In this document: positions 23,701 through 33,556 of the stretch, piece after piece
Numbering within the stretch: the first letter of the stretch is position 1
How the letters are laid out: every line of letters starts with the position of its first letter
From: Lasiodiplodia sp. COLG20
Taxonomy: Eukaryota; Ascomycota; Dothideomycetes; Botryosphaeriales; Botryosphaeriaceae
Length of the DNA stretch: 64,000 nucleotides
Reading direction: 5' to 3'
Assembly: GCA_009801085.1 (NCBI GenBank)
Contig: VNWV01000007.1
Location: 558,001 to 622,000, forward strand
Notes under the pieces: generated by a model
What the model saw: the letters and a program-made list of their open reading frames with translations, nothing else
Database searches by the model: none
What the model was told of the DNA's origin: nothing
Made by a program: the position numbers and the translations under genes

Positions 23701-25769
23701 CCAAGGAGCCAGCTTAACTTTGCCCCAAGGCGCTCTAATATTCTTCTCTGGACGAGGTATAACTCTGCTCGATGCGCAGCAAGCTCTAGCTGGCCAGATT
23801 TTGTTTGCGTGCCTATGCTGGCTGCTTGATCTTTCTTTCCCAGCTGGTTGCCTGTGCTGTTGAACCTGCTGTGTTCATATATGACCTGGTCCTTACGATT
23901 AGACGATGATAAATCTTGGACCGATGCACGACGGTCAAGCAGCGAGCTGTTCCTCTTCGGATGAGCTAGGCCCTTGTGTTCAGGAACGGACACCTTGAGA
24001 TCCTGCTTGGGTCCCAATTGCTTTCCTGGCAAAGAACCCGAGGTTTTGTCGAAAGTTGTGATTGGGAGATAAGACGATGTGGTATCGTCCAGAATCTGCT
24101 GTGCAACAGCATAGCTCCACGAGGTCACAAAATTGTCTATGGTGTCAGTGGAAACTTTCTCCATTTCGTTTTCAACCCTGGCCCGATGTCAGTTGAAGGT
24201 GGTAGTCAGCTTGCAGCCCGACTTACGCATGAGTCAGATCATCTCGTAGTATGTGTGCTGCAATGTTTAGAAAGCTCATTGCTCGACGGCAAAGCTCAGC
24301 GAGAGAGGTGAGATCTTCAGTCTCATGGTCGTCCGGCCCGGTGCGTGTTCCCAAGAAAAAGTCGTCCGTCGACGCCTTCGCTTGCTGAGCCGTCGACGGC
24401 CGAGAGTTGGGTCTGGAACTAGGTCTCGAGCTGGAGAGAAACTCGGATCTCGAGATTGAAGCGTTTCCCAGTCGTAGAAGGAGGGCCATTTGGCGTGAGA
24501 ATATGTAGCACCTGAAATCGAAGATTGAAATGTTATTGGAGAGGATCATGGCTCGATAATCCTTTCGCGAAGAGCTGATGGGCTTATCGCCAAAGGGGTT
24601 GGTTCCTGATGATTTTTTACAAACGAGGAACTGTTTCTTGACATCTTCAGTGTATTCAAGAAACGAGCCGCCGTAGCCATCAGCTGCACGCTCGCGGATG
24701 ATGGTGTCGAGACCAACGGAGAGCTCGTCATAGCCCACGAGCGCATCTTCGACAAGGCCCACGCTTTCAAACCCCCTTGCAAGGCCTTCTTTGAGGACAA
24801 AGAAAGTATTGAAATTCCAACCAGGCAAATGGCGTTGCGCGTCCTTTTCTTTAATGTCCTCCTCATACTGGCTGACGCGCAGATCAAAAGATGAAAGGAT
24901 CAACGTCTTGAATTTGATAATGGTATCGCTCCAGCAATTGAGGATCTCCTGCGGGCTGTCGTTATAAGGATTGGAAGCTTGGCCAATGCCGGGAGGAATC
25001 AGATGCGGCGGAATGTCCTTCATTTCCAGGCGAATCTGGGAGACTCGATCCGGGGCGGACTTGCCGGTGGAGTTGAAGTCGGAGCGGACCTTCTCGAAAA
25101 TGGTGGTGGATCCACGGCCCGGCCATCGCGAGCCGCTGGTGGACTTCTCGATGGCGCCAGTGGAGGCGCTGGCGGAGCCGCTCAGGCGCGGCTGTGCTGC
25201 AGCAGGCGTATCAGGCAGCACCACGTGCAGAATCAGCCATTCGAAGGCGTCGTGGTTCTCCTGGGTGCTCTTGGTGCCGCTCTCGGAGGCCGGGGTGTTC
25301 TCTTTGACCCACTCGCGCAGCAGCTTGCGGGACGTCACCTTGTAGGTGTCGTTGTCGTCACAGCGCAAGATGAAGAGCTTGAGATAGGGCGTCTGGCTGA
25401 GGCCGGGGATCTGGTGGCGACGGCGCCCCGAGCGGCCATCAGAGGAGCCCGGGCGCAGCGACGAGGCCGAGGCGGCACGGCTTCTGCGGCCATCACTGGA
25501 GGGCGGCGGCAGCGACTTCAGAAAGTCATCGGTGGGATCGCGGCCGGGCACAAAGTCCACGTGCAGCGAGTCAATGGAGCGCAGCGGGCGGGCGGGGGAT
25601 TTCCAGTGCAGGTTGCGCAAGGGCAGGCGAGCCCTCAGGTGCGGCTCCAAGATGGTGAACAGGCCATTTGGGTCGTGGTACTCGACTACAAGGAGGGGTT
25701 AGGCTGGGTTGGGCATGGGCTGCAAGCTGGCGACATACCCGTGACCTTGGAGCTGGAGGAGGAAGCCAT
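20765..25769 (-). CDS. TRS130: TRAPPII complex subunit TRS130 (TRAPPC10)
   Basis: TRS130 is a TRAPPII-specific subunit of the Rab (Ypt31/Rab11) exchange factor that controls late-Golgi traffic. Six exons, 25769-25739, 25685-24227, 24177-23496, 23446-23355, 23305-22741 and 22690-20765, give about 1584 residues, within the filamentous-fungal range. The N-terminus reads MASSSSSKVTVEYHDPNGLF. Conserved blocks include LPGWNFNTFFVLKEGLA, the helical repeat spanning exons 4-5 (SIMGDLAALKF joined to ESGDFSAAATYFSRMAPLYA), and the C-terminal beta-sandwich with DPNIWLLGGARR and LVPLREGYPRWLPSV. The C-terminus carries a Glu/Ala/Val repeat tail. Phase is kept at all five introns. The divergent neighbour is the RTA1-like gene, 595 bp away. 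Confidence 0.93.
20768..20803 (-). repeat. 12-bp tandem repeat at the TRS130 C-terminus
   Basis: GACCTCAGCTTC occurs twice in a row, followed by a partial third copy. On the coding strand it makes an acidic Glu-Ala-Glu-Val tail, so changes in copy number would stay in frame. Confidence 0.7.
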
Positions 25770-26364
25770 GGTGTCCAGGGCGTGACGCGGTGCGCGGCGC
25801 TGGTCGGCATGCCCCCTGGTGCATCAAACGGCCCGGCGCAGCTGCAGGCTGGAGGTGCGGTGCAATTTAATGGGTGTTGGAGTTGTGGCCGGTGAAGGGG
25901 TGCGCCCGGGGCAGCCCAGGCCGCGAAGGGAATGCGTGTGGATCTGCCCCACAACCAGATCCAACTGCCGCAACGACCCTTTGCCCCGCGCAACGACGTC
26001 CCGCCCTCCTTGCGCGCTTCAGCCTTGCGCCAGCCCGATCCTGGCGCAGCACCTCGCTGTGGTTGGCTGCGATGAATACGCGGATCCTGCTGCTGCTTCG
26101 CCTCGCGCCGTTCCTGGCCATCCCTATACCCTTTCCGGCCTCGGCTGCACGCCATGTCGCGGCGCTGCCACGCGCACCCTCTGCTTATTCCTATCACGTT
26201 GAATCATCTTCCATCTATAGCGACAAAGAAATCAGCCTGGCCGGCTCGCTCTCTGTAGATCCTGTGTATATAGCCATGGCGCGCGCCGCGGGAAATCGGC
26301 ACCAAAATCCCAATCGCCTTGTTCTTTTCATCATATATCTCTCATTCACATTTACCTCTTCAAC
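25770..26364. promoter_or_regulatory. Divergent promoter region between TRS130 and the RTA1-like gene
   Basis: This 595-bp gap lies between divergent starts. It is GC-rich near TRS130 and more A+T-rich near 26200-26360. No gene is seen. A plus-strand frame from 25874 to 26434 runs through it without family features. Confidence 0.4.
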
Positions 26365-27465
26365 ATGGGCGGACGTGTCGAAGGAAGCCTGTGGTACTAC
26401 GCCCCCGATAAGGCGGCAGCCATCGTCTTCATGATCTTGTTTCTCCTCTCTGGCGTCGTACACCTCTACCAATGCTTTCGGTACAAGTCATGGCGTGTCA
26501 CAATATTCCTCCCCTGGGCTGCTCTCATCATGAGTGCTGGCTTTGCAACACGCCTGGCCGGTGCCTATCACATCGAAAGCCTGGACCTCGTCATCGCCTC
26601 AACCGTGCTGGTTATGACCGGTCCACCCGTCTACGCTGCGAGCAACTATCTTGTTTTCTCGCGGCTCCTTTTCTATGTGCCATACCTATCCCCAATGCAC
26701 CCTGGCCGTGTCCTGACTACATTTCTTGGCCTGGACCTCCTCGTCGAAATCCTCGTCAGCAACGGTGCGGTTCGCGTCGCCAATTCCTCGCTCACCGATT
26801 CGCAGCGCAAGGTCGGCGATATCATGGTCAAAGTCTCACTCATTGCGCAAGCGCTCATCTTCTTCGCTCTCATCGGCCTCGCAATCCAATTCCACATCCG
26901 CGCCCGGCGAGCTCGCGTCCTGACGCGCAACCTGCGCACCGTCCTCATCATCCTCTACACCACCTCGGCGGCCGTCTCCATCCGCTGCATCTACCGCATC
27001 GTCGAGTACTTCGAGGGCTACCGTGGCGTGCTCTTTACGCACGAGTACTTCTTCTACATCTTCGAGGCCGCCCTCATGTTTCTCACTACCCTCATCCTTA
27101 ACATTTGGCACCCAGGTGCCCGTCTGCCGCGCTCTAATACGGTCTACCTCAGTCAGGACGGCGTGACGGAGCTGCACGGTTTGGGCTGGGGCGACAACCG
27201 TAACTGGGTGCTCACCACCTTCGACCCATTCGACTTGGTCGGACTGTTCACGGGCAATGACAAGCGGACAAAGTTCTGGGAGATGACACCTGAACAGATT
27301 GCGGCGATCGAGGCGGAGAGGAAGATGAACAAAAGGAGCGGGTGGAAGGTTGCGCTGGACCCATTCAACTGGTTTGGAAAGATGAACGAGGCCGGAAGTG
27401 GTACCAAGGGAAAAGTGGACAGTACTGCTGCGCAGAATAAGACGTCTGGGGAGCATGTTGTGTGA
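26365..27465 (+). CDS. RTA1-family seven-helix membrane protein
   Basis: This is a fungal RTA1-like (lipid-translocating exporter family) membrane protein. Yeast relatives such as RTA1, RSB1 and PUG1 are linked to resistance to toxic lipids, sterol inhibitors or porphyrin handling. The single exon encodes 366 residues. About seven hydrophobic helices lie between residues 15 and 250. Family marks include WYYAPDKAAAIVFMILF at the start, a CFRYKSW loop, VYAASNYLVFSRLL, and a sixth-helix region with SIRCIYRIVEYFEGY followed by EYFFYIFEAALMF. The C-terminal 110 residues are cytosolic and polar. I cannot assign its substrate. The start matches the usual MxxR...LWYYAPDK pattern. Confidence 0.9.
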   Translation: MGGRVEGSLWYYAPDKAAAIVFMILFLLSGVVHLYQCFRYKSWRVTIFLPWAALIMSAGFATRLAGAYHIESLDLVIASTVLVMTGPPVYAASNYLVFSRLLFYVPYLSPMHPGRVLTTFLGLDLLVEILVSNGAVRVANSSLTDSQRKVGDIMVKVSLIAQALIFFALIGLAIQFHIRARRARVLTRNLRTVLIILYTTSAAVSIRCIYRIVEYFEGYRGVLFTHEYFFYIFEAALMFLTTLILNIWHPGARLPRSNTVYLSQDGVTELHGLGWGDNRNWVLTTFDPFDLVGLFTGNDKRTKFWEMTPEQIAAIEAERKMNKRSGWKVALDPFNWFGKMNEAGSGTKGKVDSTAAQNKTSGEHVV

Positions 27466-27795
27466 TCGAAGTAACATTATCATTATGTGGAACATGTATA
27501 TTGATGTAGTAATGCGTTTCTGTACCTCTCTTGAATAGATAGATAATTACCAGAAGATGTTATATTCCTATCGTCCGTGCATCAGCGGCTAATCGTACTG
27601 CACGCGTTGGGGGACGGCCACAACATATTTAAGCATAGGGGTAAGTAATATTATAAGCGGGCAAGTGGTATGTACCTCCTACAAGCCCTTTTTTCTCTAG
27701 TATCGAATTCATACCGCTTCATTGTAAGCGACATACACGAGTTTACAAGAATTTCCCACCCAACGCCCTCACAATCGTGGACACATCTAAATAGT
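27466..27795. other. Convergent 3' intergenic gap
   Basis: This lies between the ends of the RTA1-like gene and SLY41. It is A+T-rich with no gene. Confidence 0.4.
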
Positions 27796-29499
27796 CTAGG
27801 AAACACGCACTCCCTGCACATGCGAAGCATCTCCAGGCCGCCAAGTGTCCTCTTGCCTGGTGCCTGGCGCCAGCCACCCCACGCCACTCTCCCTTCTGGG
27901 TCTACCCGGTCCTATGTCATCATTCTTCTTATCATCCTTCTTGAATCCATTCGCGAAACCATTAGTGTACGAGTGCTGCGCCACGGGGGTGCCGCTGGAG
28001 CTCCTGTCATTCATCTTTTCGAGGGAAACCGGAAGCAGCGACTCTTGCTTGGCAGAGTGCAGCATTTTGGCCTTTTGGTCGGCCTTGTTGTCGCGTGTTC
28101 GATCGTACAAGTACAGGCCCAGAAAAGTCAGGGCAAAGCCCAGTGCCTGGATATGTGTGACGGGCTTGCCGAACCAGATGATGGCGAAGACAATGACGAA
28201 AACGCGTTTGATCAGGCTGGCGACCGAATACGTGACGGGCGACACCATGGAAAGGAGGACGAATGCAACCAGGTTTTGACCGAAATGGAATGTTCCGTTG
28301 AAAATGTACTCCAGAACCAGGGGGCCGTGGTCCAGAGAGCCTGGCCTGACGTTGAGATCGATTGAGGCATCATACAAGAAATCTCCCAAGATACCGATGC
28401 CTTCCGCGAAAAACCAAATCGGCGCTGTGAAGATAAAAGCCAAGCCAGCGGAGTAACAAAGCAAATTCAGCTTATCGGGCTTTCTCCGTTTCATTGGTTG
28501 GTTGTCCTGCTCAGCTTGTTCGGCTTCGTTGAATAGCTTCTTCGACACAATGTTCTGGGTAACAAAGAGCAGGGCACTCCCGAAAGCGCTGACCAATCCG
28601 ATGAAATTTCCGGAGAAGTTCGCGGAGCAGGCCATGATGACGCCAAAGGTCAACGGAATCAACGACAAGTAGGTAGTAGGCGCGTAGCGGATATTGAAGT
28701 AGAAGCGGTAGGCCAAGACGGTGAACAGAGGCGAAAGACCCTTGATAGTGTGGACCAGCGAGACTGGAATTCGAGACATCGCATCGGAACTCAGGATGTG
28801 TCCGCCAATCTGGAACAAGGTCAAGGGAAGCGTTGTCATGATGAGATCCCTACTTGGCGGCCGAATGCCATATTTCAATGCCGGGATCATGACCTTCAAA
28901 CGTGGGAATACCGTGGCTAGCCAAGCCAGAACAATACACCAGGAGGATACGAAAGCGAATTGTATGAGCGTTAGAGTGACCGGTTTGGGAAATGCCGTCA
29001 GGATGGCTTTCGACGACGTGTTGGACATGATGGATGTTGAGTACCAGATGCCACAAAGAACCTATAGCGGTCAGCGCAATTCTCGAGGGTACTGCGGTGC
29101 CTGCGAGGAACATACTATGAGCTTGGCCGACACAGGAGCCCTCAGCGCGTCGGCGATTTCATGCGCGTTGGCGCTGATGCTTCCTCGACGGCCCTTGATG
29201 GTTCTGATAGCCTCGCTCAGACTCTTCTGGCGCCCGTGTCTTGTGCCTGTGCCTGTGCCGGCATTTCCATTGCCCCAGCGAGATCCCTTGTCCTTTCGCG
29301 GATACCAGCGGTCGCCCGGCGGGAAGCCGTTTTCGCCATTTTTCAGCGGGCTCGGCGAGCGCACGGGAATGCCAATATCGAGAGTGGTCTCTTGGTATGG
29401 GGGTAGGACGTCGGGCTGAAAAGCTGGGAACTTGAAGGTGCTCGGGGACGCAGAAGCCGAGGAGTGTCCCTCGTTATGGGAGTGGGAGTCGTTTGCCAT
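27796..29499 (-). CDS. SLY41: SLY41-type triose-phosphate/nucleotide-sugar translocator family protein
   Basis: This is a multi-pass carrier of the TPT/drug-metabolite transporter superfamily. Yeast SLY41 was found as a multicopy suppressor of ypt1 loss and acts in the ER/early secretory pathway. The exons are 29499-29116 and 29061-27796, giving 549 residues. The first 125 residues are a polar cytosolic tail. The exon junction restores VLCGIWYSTSIMSNTSSKAI, the first TPT helix. Further marks are the helix pair with RIPVSLVHTIKGLSPLFTVL and the carrier-half repeat with SPVTYSVASLIKRVFVIVFA, which carries the conserved Lys-Arg of the family. About ten helices are expected. The C-terminal 90 residues are polar. 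The intron (29062-29115) ends GCTATAG. Confidence 0.9.
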
Positions 29500-30004
29500 A
29501 AGGCCGGGTCGATGTCGGTATCTCAGGTGTCGCTCAAGCCATGGGAGTGGTCAGAGGTTGGGCGGGGCGGTGATGTGGGCAGGTGAGCGACCGGACAATG
29601 GCGCAATGTGCCCTCGGGCGGGCGAGACGCGACGGCAACGTATGTCGTTCGGGAGTCTCGTGTTACGCGGGTGACGGCGAGGGTGGCGCTCTCAGAATAG
29701 ACACGAGCGTCCAGGTGTGGGAAGAGAGCGGCGCGGGCGTGCTTCTGGCTTCGAGACCGGGCGTGAGGCTCTGCAGATGGCGAAGTCCGGGCGGTGTTGC
29801 GCGCTGCTCGGTCAAGTCTGGAAGTCGATGAATGGGCCGGCGAGAGTTATGCAACGCGCGGCTTCAACCAGGGATCTTTATGCAAGCTAGTGTCATCCCA
29901 CCCGCGCTAGTCCCAGACAAGCAACTCCCTCCAACTCCACCTCATTTCAACACCAACTGCAATCATCGCCATGCTTCTCACCAATCATTCGTGTCTTCGT
30001 CAGC
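29500..30004. promoter_or_regulatory. Divergent promoter region between SLY41 and the secreted hydrolase
   Basis: This 505-bp gap lies between divergent genes. It becomes C/A-rich near 29900-30000, as is usual for a leader. No gene is supported. Confidence 0.4.
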
Positions 30005-32890
30005 ATGGCGCGCCTCTTATTCGCGTTGTTGTGTGTCGCTTTCTCACTCGCATGGGACGTTCATGCCACGCGTCTGATGGAGTCCTTCATGATACCTATG
30101 CAGAATCTCTTTGCTAAATCCACCTCCTTCGACGCTGCTCCTGTTGAGTTCTCCACGCGCTGGGAGGTGCTTGGTCCATTCCAGATAGGCACACGAGGTT
30201 GGCAGTCAACCTCCTCGTAATCCTGTCCCCGCACTGACGTGATGTTCCACAGAGGGCCCGTGGGGCGCCGACCCGCTCGAGTACTTCGGCGGCTTTCGGA
30301 CGTTAGAGTTTAACGAATCTGCAACTTTCAAGAGCTCACTACCCACCGATGCTTCTGCCGGGTGGTCCACCGTCAATGCCACTAATGTGGAAAGTAACGA
30401 AGCTGGGGCCAATGCTTCCCTGGCTTTGGCTTTCTCCAATGTGGACTGGCAATTTCTGCAAGCTGTATATGGTTGGTCAGCTTTGCAGTACCAATCATGG
30501 GCTCGTGGAGAGATTATTGTGAATGGCGATGTACCCCAAACTGTGGTCTTGTACACCGATTGGATCCTTGAATTCTGGCTTGACGGCAAACTTTACTTTG
30601 GCGGAGATTTCTATTCTTACCGTAAAGCACCTCCTGTGCTGCGCCTGGACCCGGGAACCCATCGGATTGATCTGAGGACGTGGCGAGACGTCCGATCTTT
30701 TGGAGGCATCACCGAAGGCGACCCCCAGATCACGACCGATCTTGCTCTCAGAATTTGCAAAGACCCGTTGGAAGTGACACAAGAGCGAATAAAGATACCG
30801 GATATCATAAATGGAAGATTCTCTAGCGAGTATGGCTCAGTTTCCGTTCGCAACACGGGTGTGAACACCGTCCGTATCCTAGGGATTACCCCACAAAACA
30901 GTGTACGTATCGCATTTGATTTTGAGCTCATCGGCATGGGCCATCTTTTCGGCTTATTCTCATGTAGAATCAACCCCTTGCTGATCATAGCTATAGAGTG
31001 ACTGGGAGACCGGCTCAGGTAACTTTTCTCATCTGGAAGTTGTACCTGGCCAAACAAAGCCAATCTCCTTTAGGCTTTCCCTGAAGGACCCGAACATATC
31101 CGAGCTACGACTGGAGGTCCTCTACACATATGACGGTGCCGGCTCAACCCTGAGCGCTCCAGGCGTGCAGCCTGTCGTCAAAAAGTCTACCTTCGAGCCC
31201 CATAAGGTTACCTTTGTGCACCCAGGTGGGATTGTTTCGTATGCAATGTTACGCCCACCTGCCAGAAATGCTACTTGTAGCTCACGGTCATCCGCTCCGA
31301 TCCTTCTTCAATTTCACGGAGCGGGGCTTGAGGCAGATGTAGATGGCGTCGCTCGCGCTCTTGATCCTCTCCCAGACCTTTGCGCATGGGTACTCTTTCC
31401 AACGGGGGTGACGTCCTGGAGCGCAGATGACTGGCATGCGTGGGGCTTTCCGGATGTTGAAGCTGCTGTTTCGGCTATCCCGGAATGGATCAGGCACAAT
31501 GTCTGGAACGGAACAAGTGCTGACATAGATCGTTGGCTTGTCAGTGGGCATTCGAATGGCGGCCAAGGCACCTGGTATGCAATTACCCATCGGCCAGATA
31601 AAATCATTGGAGCGGTTCCGGTCTCTGGTTATGCCTCCATTGAACGTTACGTGCCATACGAATTCTGGTCACCAACTATTGATCCTGGCCGACAGTCGGT
31701 GCTCCGTTCAGCGCTAAACACATATCGACATGAGCTCTTGGCCGAGAACTGTGAATCGATCCCCATACTACAGTCGCATGGCGGAGCTGATACAAACGTG
31801 CCAACATTCCATTCTCGGCTGATGAACTTTTTGTTGTCTCAACGCGGAGGCAATGTAGGCTACTATGAGATTCCTGGATCTGAGCATTTCTTTGACGGTA
31901 TCATGACCACGGAACCACTGCGCGACTTCTATCGGAAGCACATCCCCGATGGCATAGCTGTCACGCGATCTTTGAAACGGTTCACCATCGTTGTTGGCAC
32001 ACCTGGCGATATGGGCTCCAAAGGTGGCATTACCGTCACACAGCTCGAGACTCCCGGCCGCTATGGTAAAGTGGAAGTCTCTATCGACCCTCGTGATGAA
32101 GAGACATGCATATATACCATTCAGACGAAAAACATCCTCAGTTTCAGCATTAGTCCGCACGAGTGCCAATCAGCGACCGTCATCGTTCACGGGCGGACTA
32201 TGGCCTCAGCAACAACAACATTCACTACGACTGGTACCGCAATTGTGACATGGACAAATAACAACTGGGAGGTAAGTATAGCACTAAAACATGGCGATGT
32301 ACAACTAACATGCATAGCAAAACGTTGATTTGCAGAATGTTCGACGCGGCAAACAACTCGGGGCGATGGATGCCATTTTGCGCTCGAACGGGACATTCAA
32401 CATCGCTAGCCACGGTCCTGGCACTGGAGAGCTGGCGCTTCAAATTTCCCGCAACCTGTATACGTACTTCTCGGCAGATTCTATCATCAATGGTACAGCG
32501 GGTCCGGGTAACTCGATCACAATTGCCGTGGGCACCGAACTCCCGGACAGCCAAAATGGCAACTTCCCCATTCAGGTTACAGCTTCGGGCGCGCTCCTTG
32601 TGCGGGCGCCGTCGGGCGAAGAGTATCTTTTTGGCGAGGACGACGATGTGGCGGCGATCTACCTGCGGCCAGGAACAACGGGGCCTGAAAGTCTGGAGCT
32701 TGTTGTGTGGGGAAGAACCGCTCAAACTGCGGCGATAGCGGCGCGGTTGGTGCCGACCTTGACGGGTGTCAGCCAGCCTGATTTCGTGGTTCTGGATAAG
32801 AGTAGCAGATGGAAGGGCGCAGAAGGTGCTGCGGCCATGGGCTTCTTCGATGAGCGGTGGAACATCGCGAGCACGTCTTTCTTCGCTTGA
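30005..32890 (+). CDS. Secreted alpha/beta-hydrolase (prolyl-oligopeptidase-like), large
   Basis: This is a predicted extracellular or vacuolar serine hydrolase; its substrate is unknown. The exons are 30005-30197, 30253-30902, 30997-32271 and 32318-32890, giving about 896 residues. Residues 1-21 (MARLLFALLCVAFSLAWDVHA) minus the last few form a signal peptide. Residues 45-280 are an N-terminal region with GPWGADPLEYFGGF; I do not recognise its fold, and it looks beta-rich. The alpha/beta-hydrolase domain lies at about 340-600: the oxyanion region LLQFHGAG, nucleophile motif GHSNGG, acid in HGGADTNV and histidine in GSEHFF. A beta-rich C-terminal region of about 290 residues follows. Many N-x-S/T sites support secretion. 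Two acceptors (after 32317 or 32335) keep frame and differ by six residues. Confidence 0.82.
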
Positions 32891-33556
32891 GTGTGAGCTA
32901 TCAAAAGAAAGCTAGCCTCGGGCGCTTACTGTACAGTCCAGCGAGCGACGCGGGTGAAGCGCAGCAGCTGCTGCGCGCGTGAATGTGAAGGCGCGCTGCG
33001 GCTCAGGGTCTAGTCAGGGTCCATAAAAGCGACTTCCCTTGAGCTGCCGGCGCAACTTCTTCCACACCTCTCTTCCTCTTTCCTCATCCCTCGCTTGCTT
33101 GCTCCATCGACCATCCCGCTGCCGACCTGCCGCGGGATTTTGGCAGCTCTGCGTTGCGCTCTTTGCATCGTGATCTCCCTGCGCGCTCGCTCCCGCGTGT
33201 TCGCGTCCTTTCCTGCCGTCATAACACCTCGAAGATCTCGGTAAGCAAGCTGCCACCCACAGACACTGCTAGTTTTGAGACCGGCAGCCTGAGCCTGCAA
33301 GTCGGTGCTCGCCGATGCTGCCTTTGCCTCCTCCCCTTCTACTCATCATCTACTCCACCCCGCCGCAACCCACTCTCATCTTGTCTGACATCTACGCACG
33401 CTTCGATCTGAGTTCAAGTCACTGACCCCAGCCGACCAGAACACGTTCGTGAGACGCCTCTCACGCAGCGCATATTACGCCTGGTTTACTCTATACCATC
33501 CATCCTCTTTGAGCTCCTGCCACTTGTATCCAGCCAATTGCACTTGCTTCGGAAAC
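32891..33556 (+). promoter_or_regulatory. Hydrolase 3' region and PUF gene leader
   Basis: No separate gene is seen. C/T-rich DNA from about 33040 to 33420 looks like the promoter and leader of the PUF gene. An in-frame extension upstream of 33557 begins only at a GTG (33449), so I do not include it in the protein. Confidence 0.45.

Noticed and set aside
33449..33556. N-terminal extension of the PUF protein
   Set aside because: It would begin at GTG. The first ATG of the frame is at 33557 and follows a typical C/T-rich leader.
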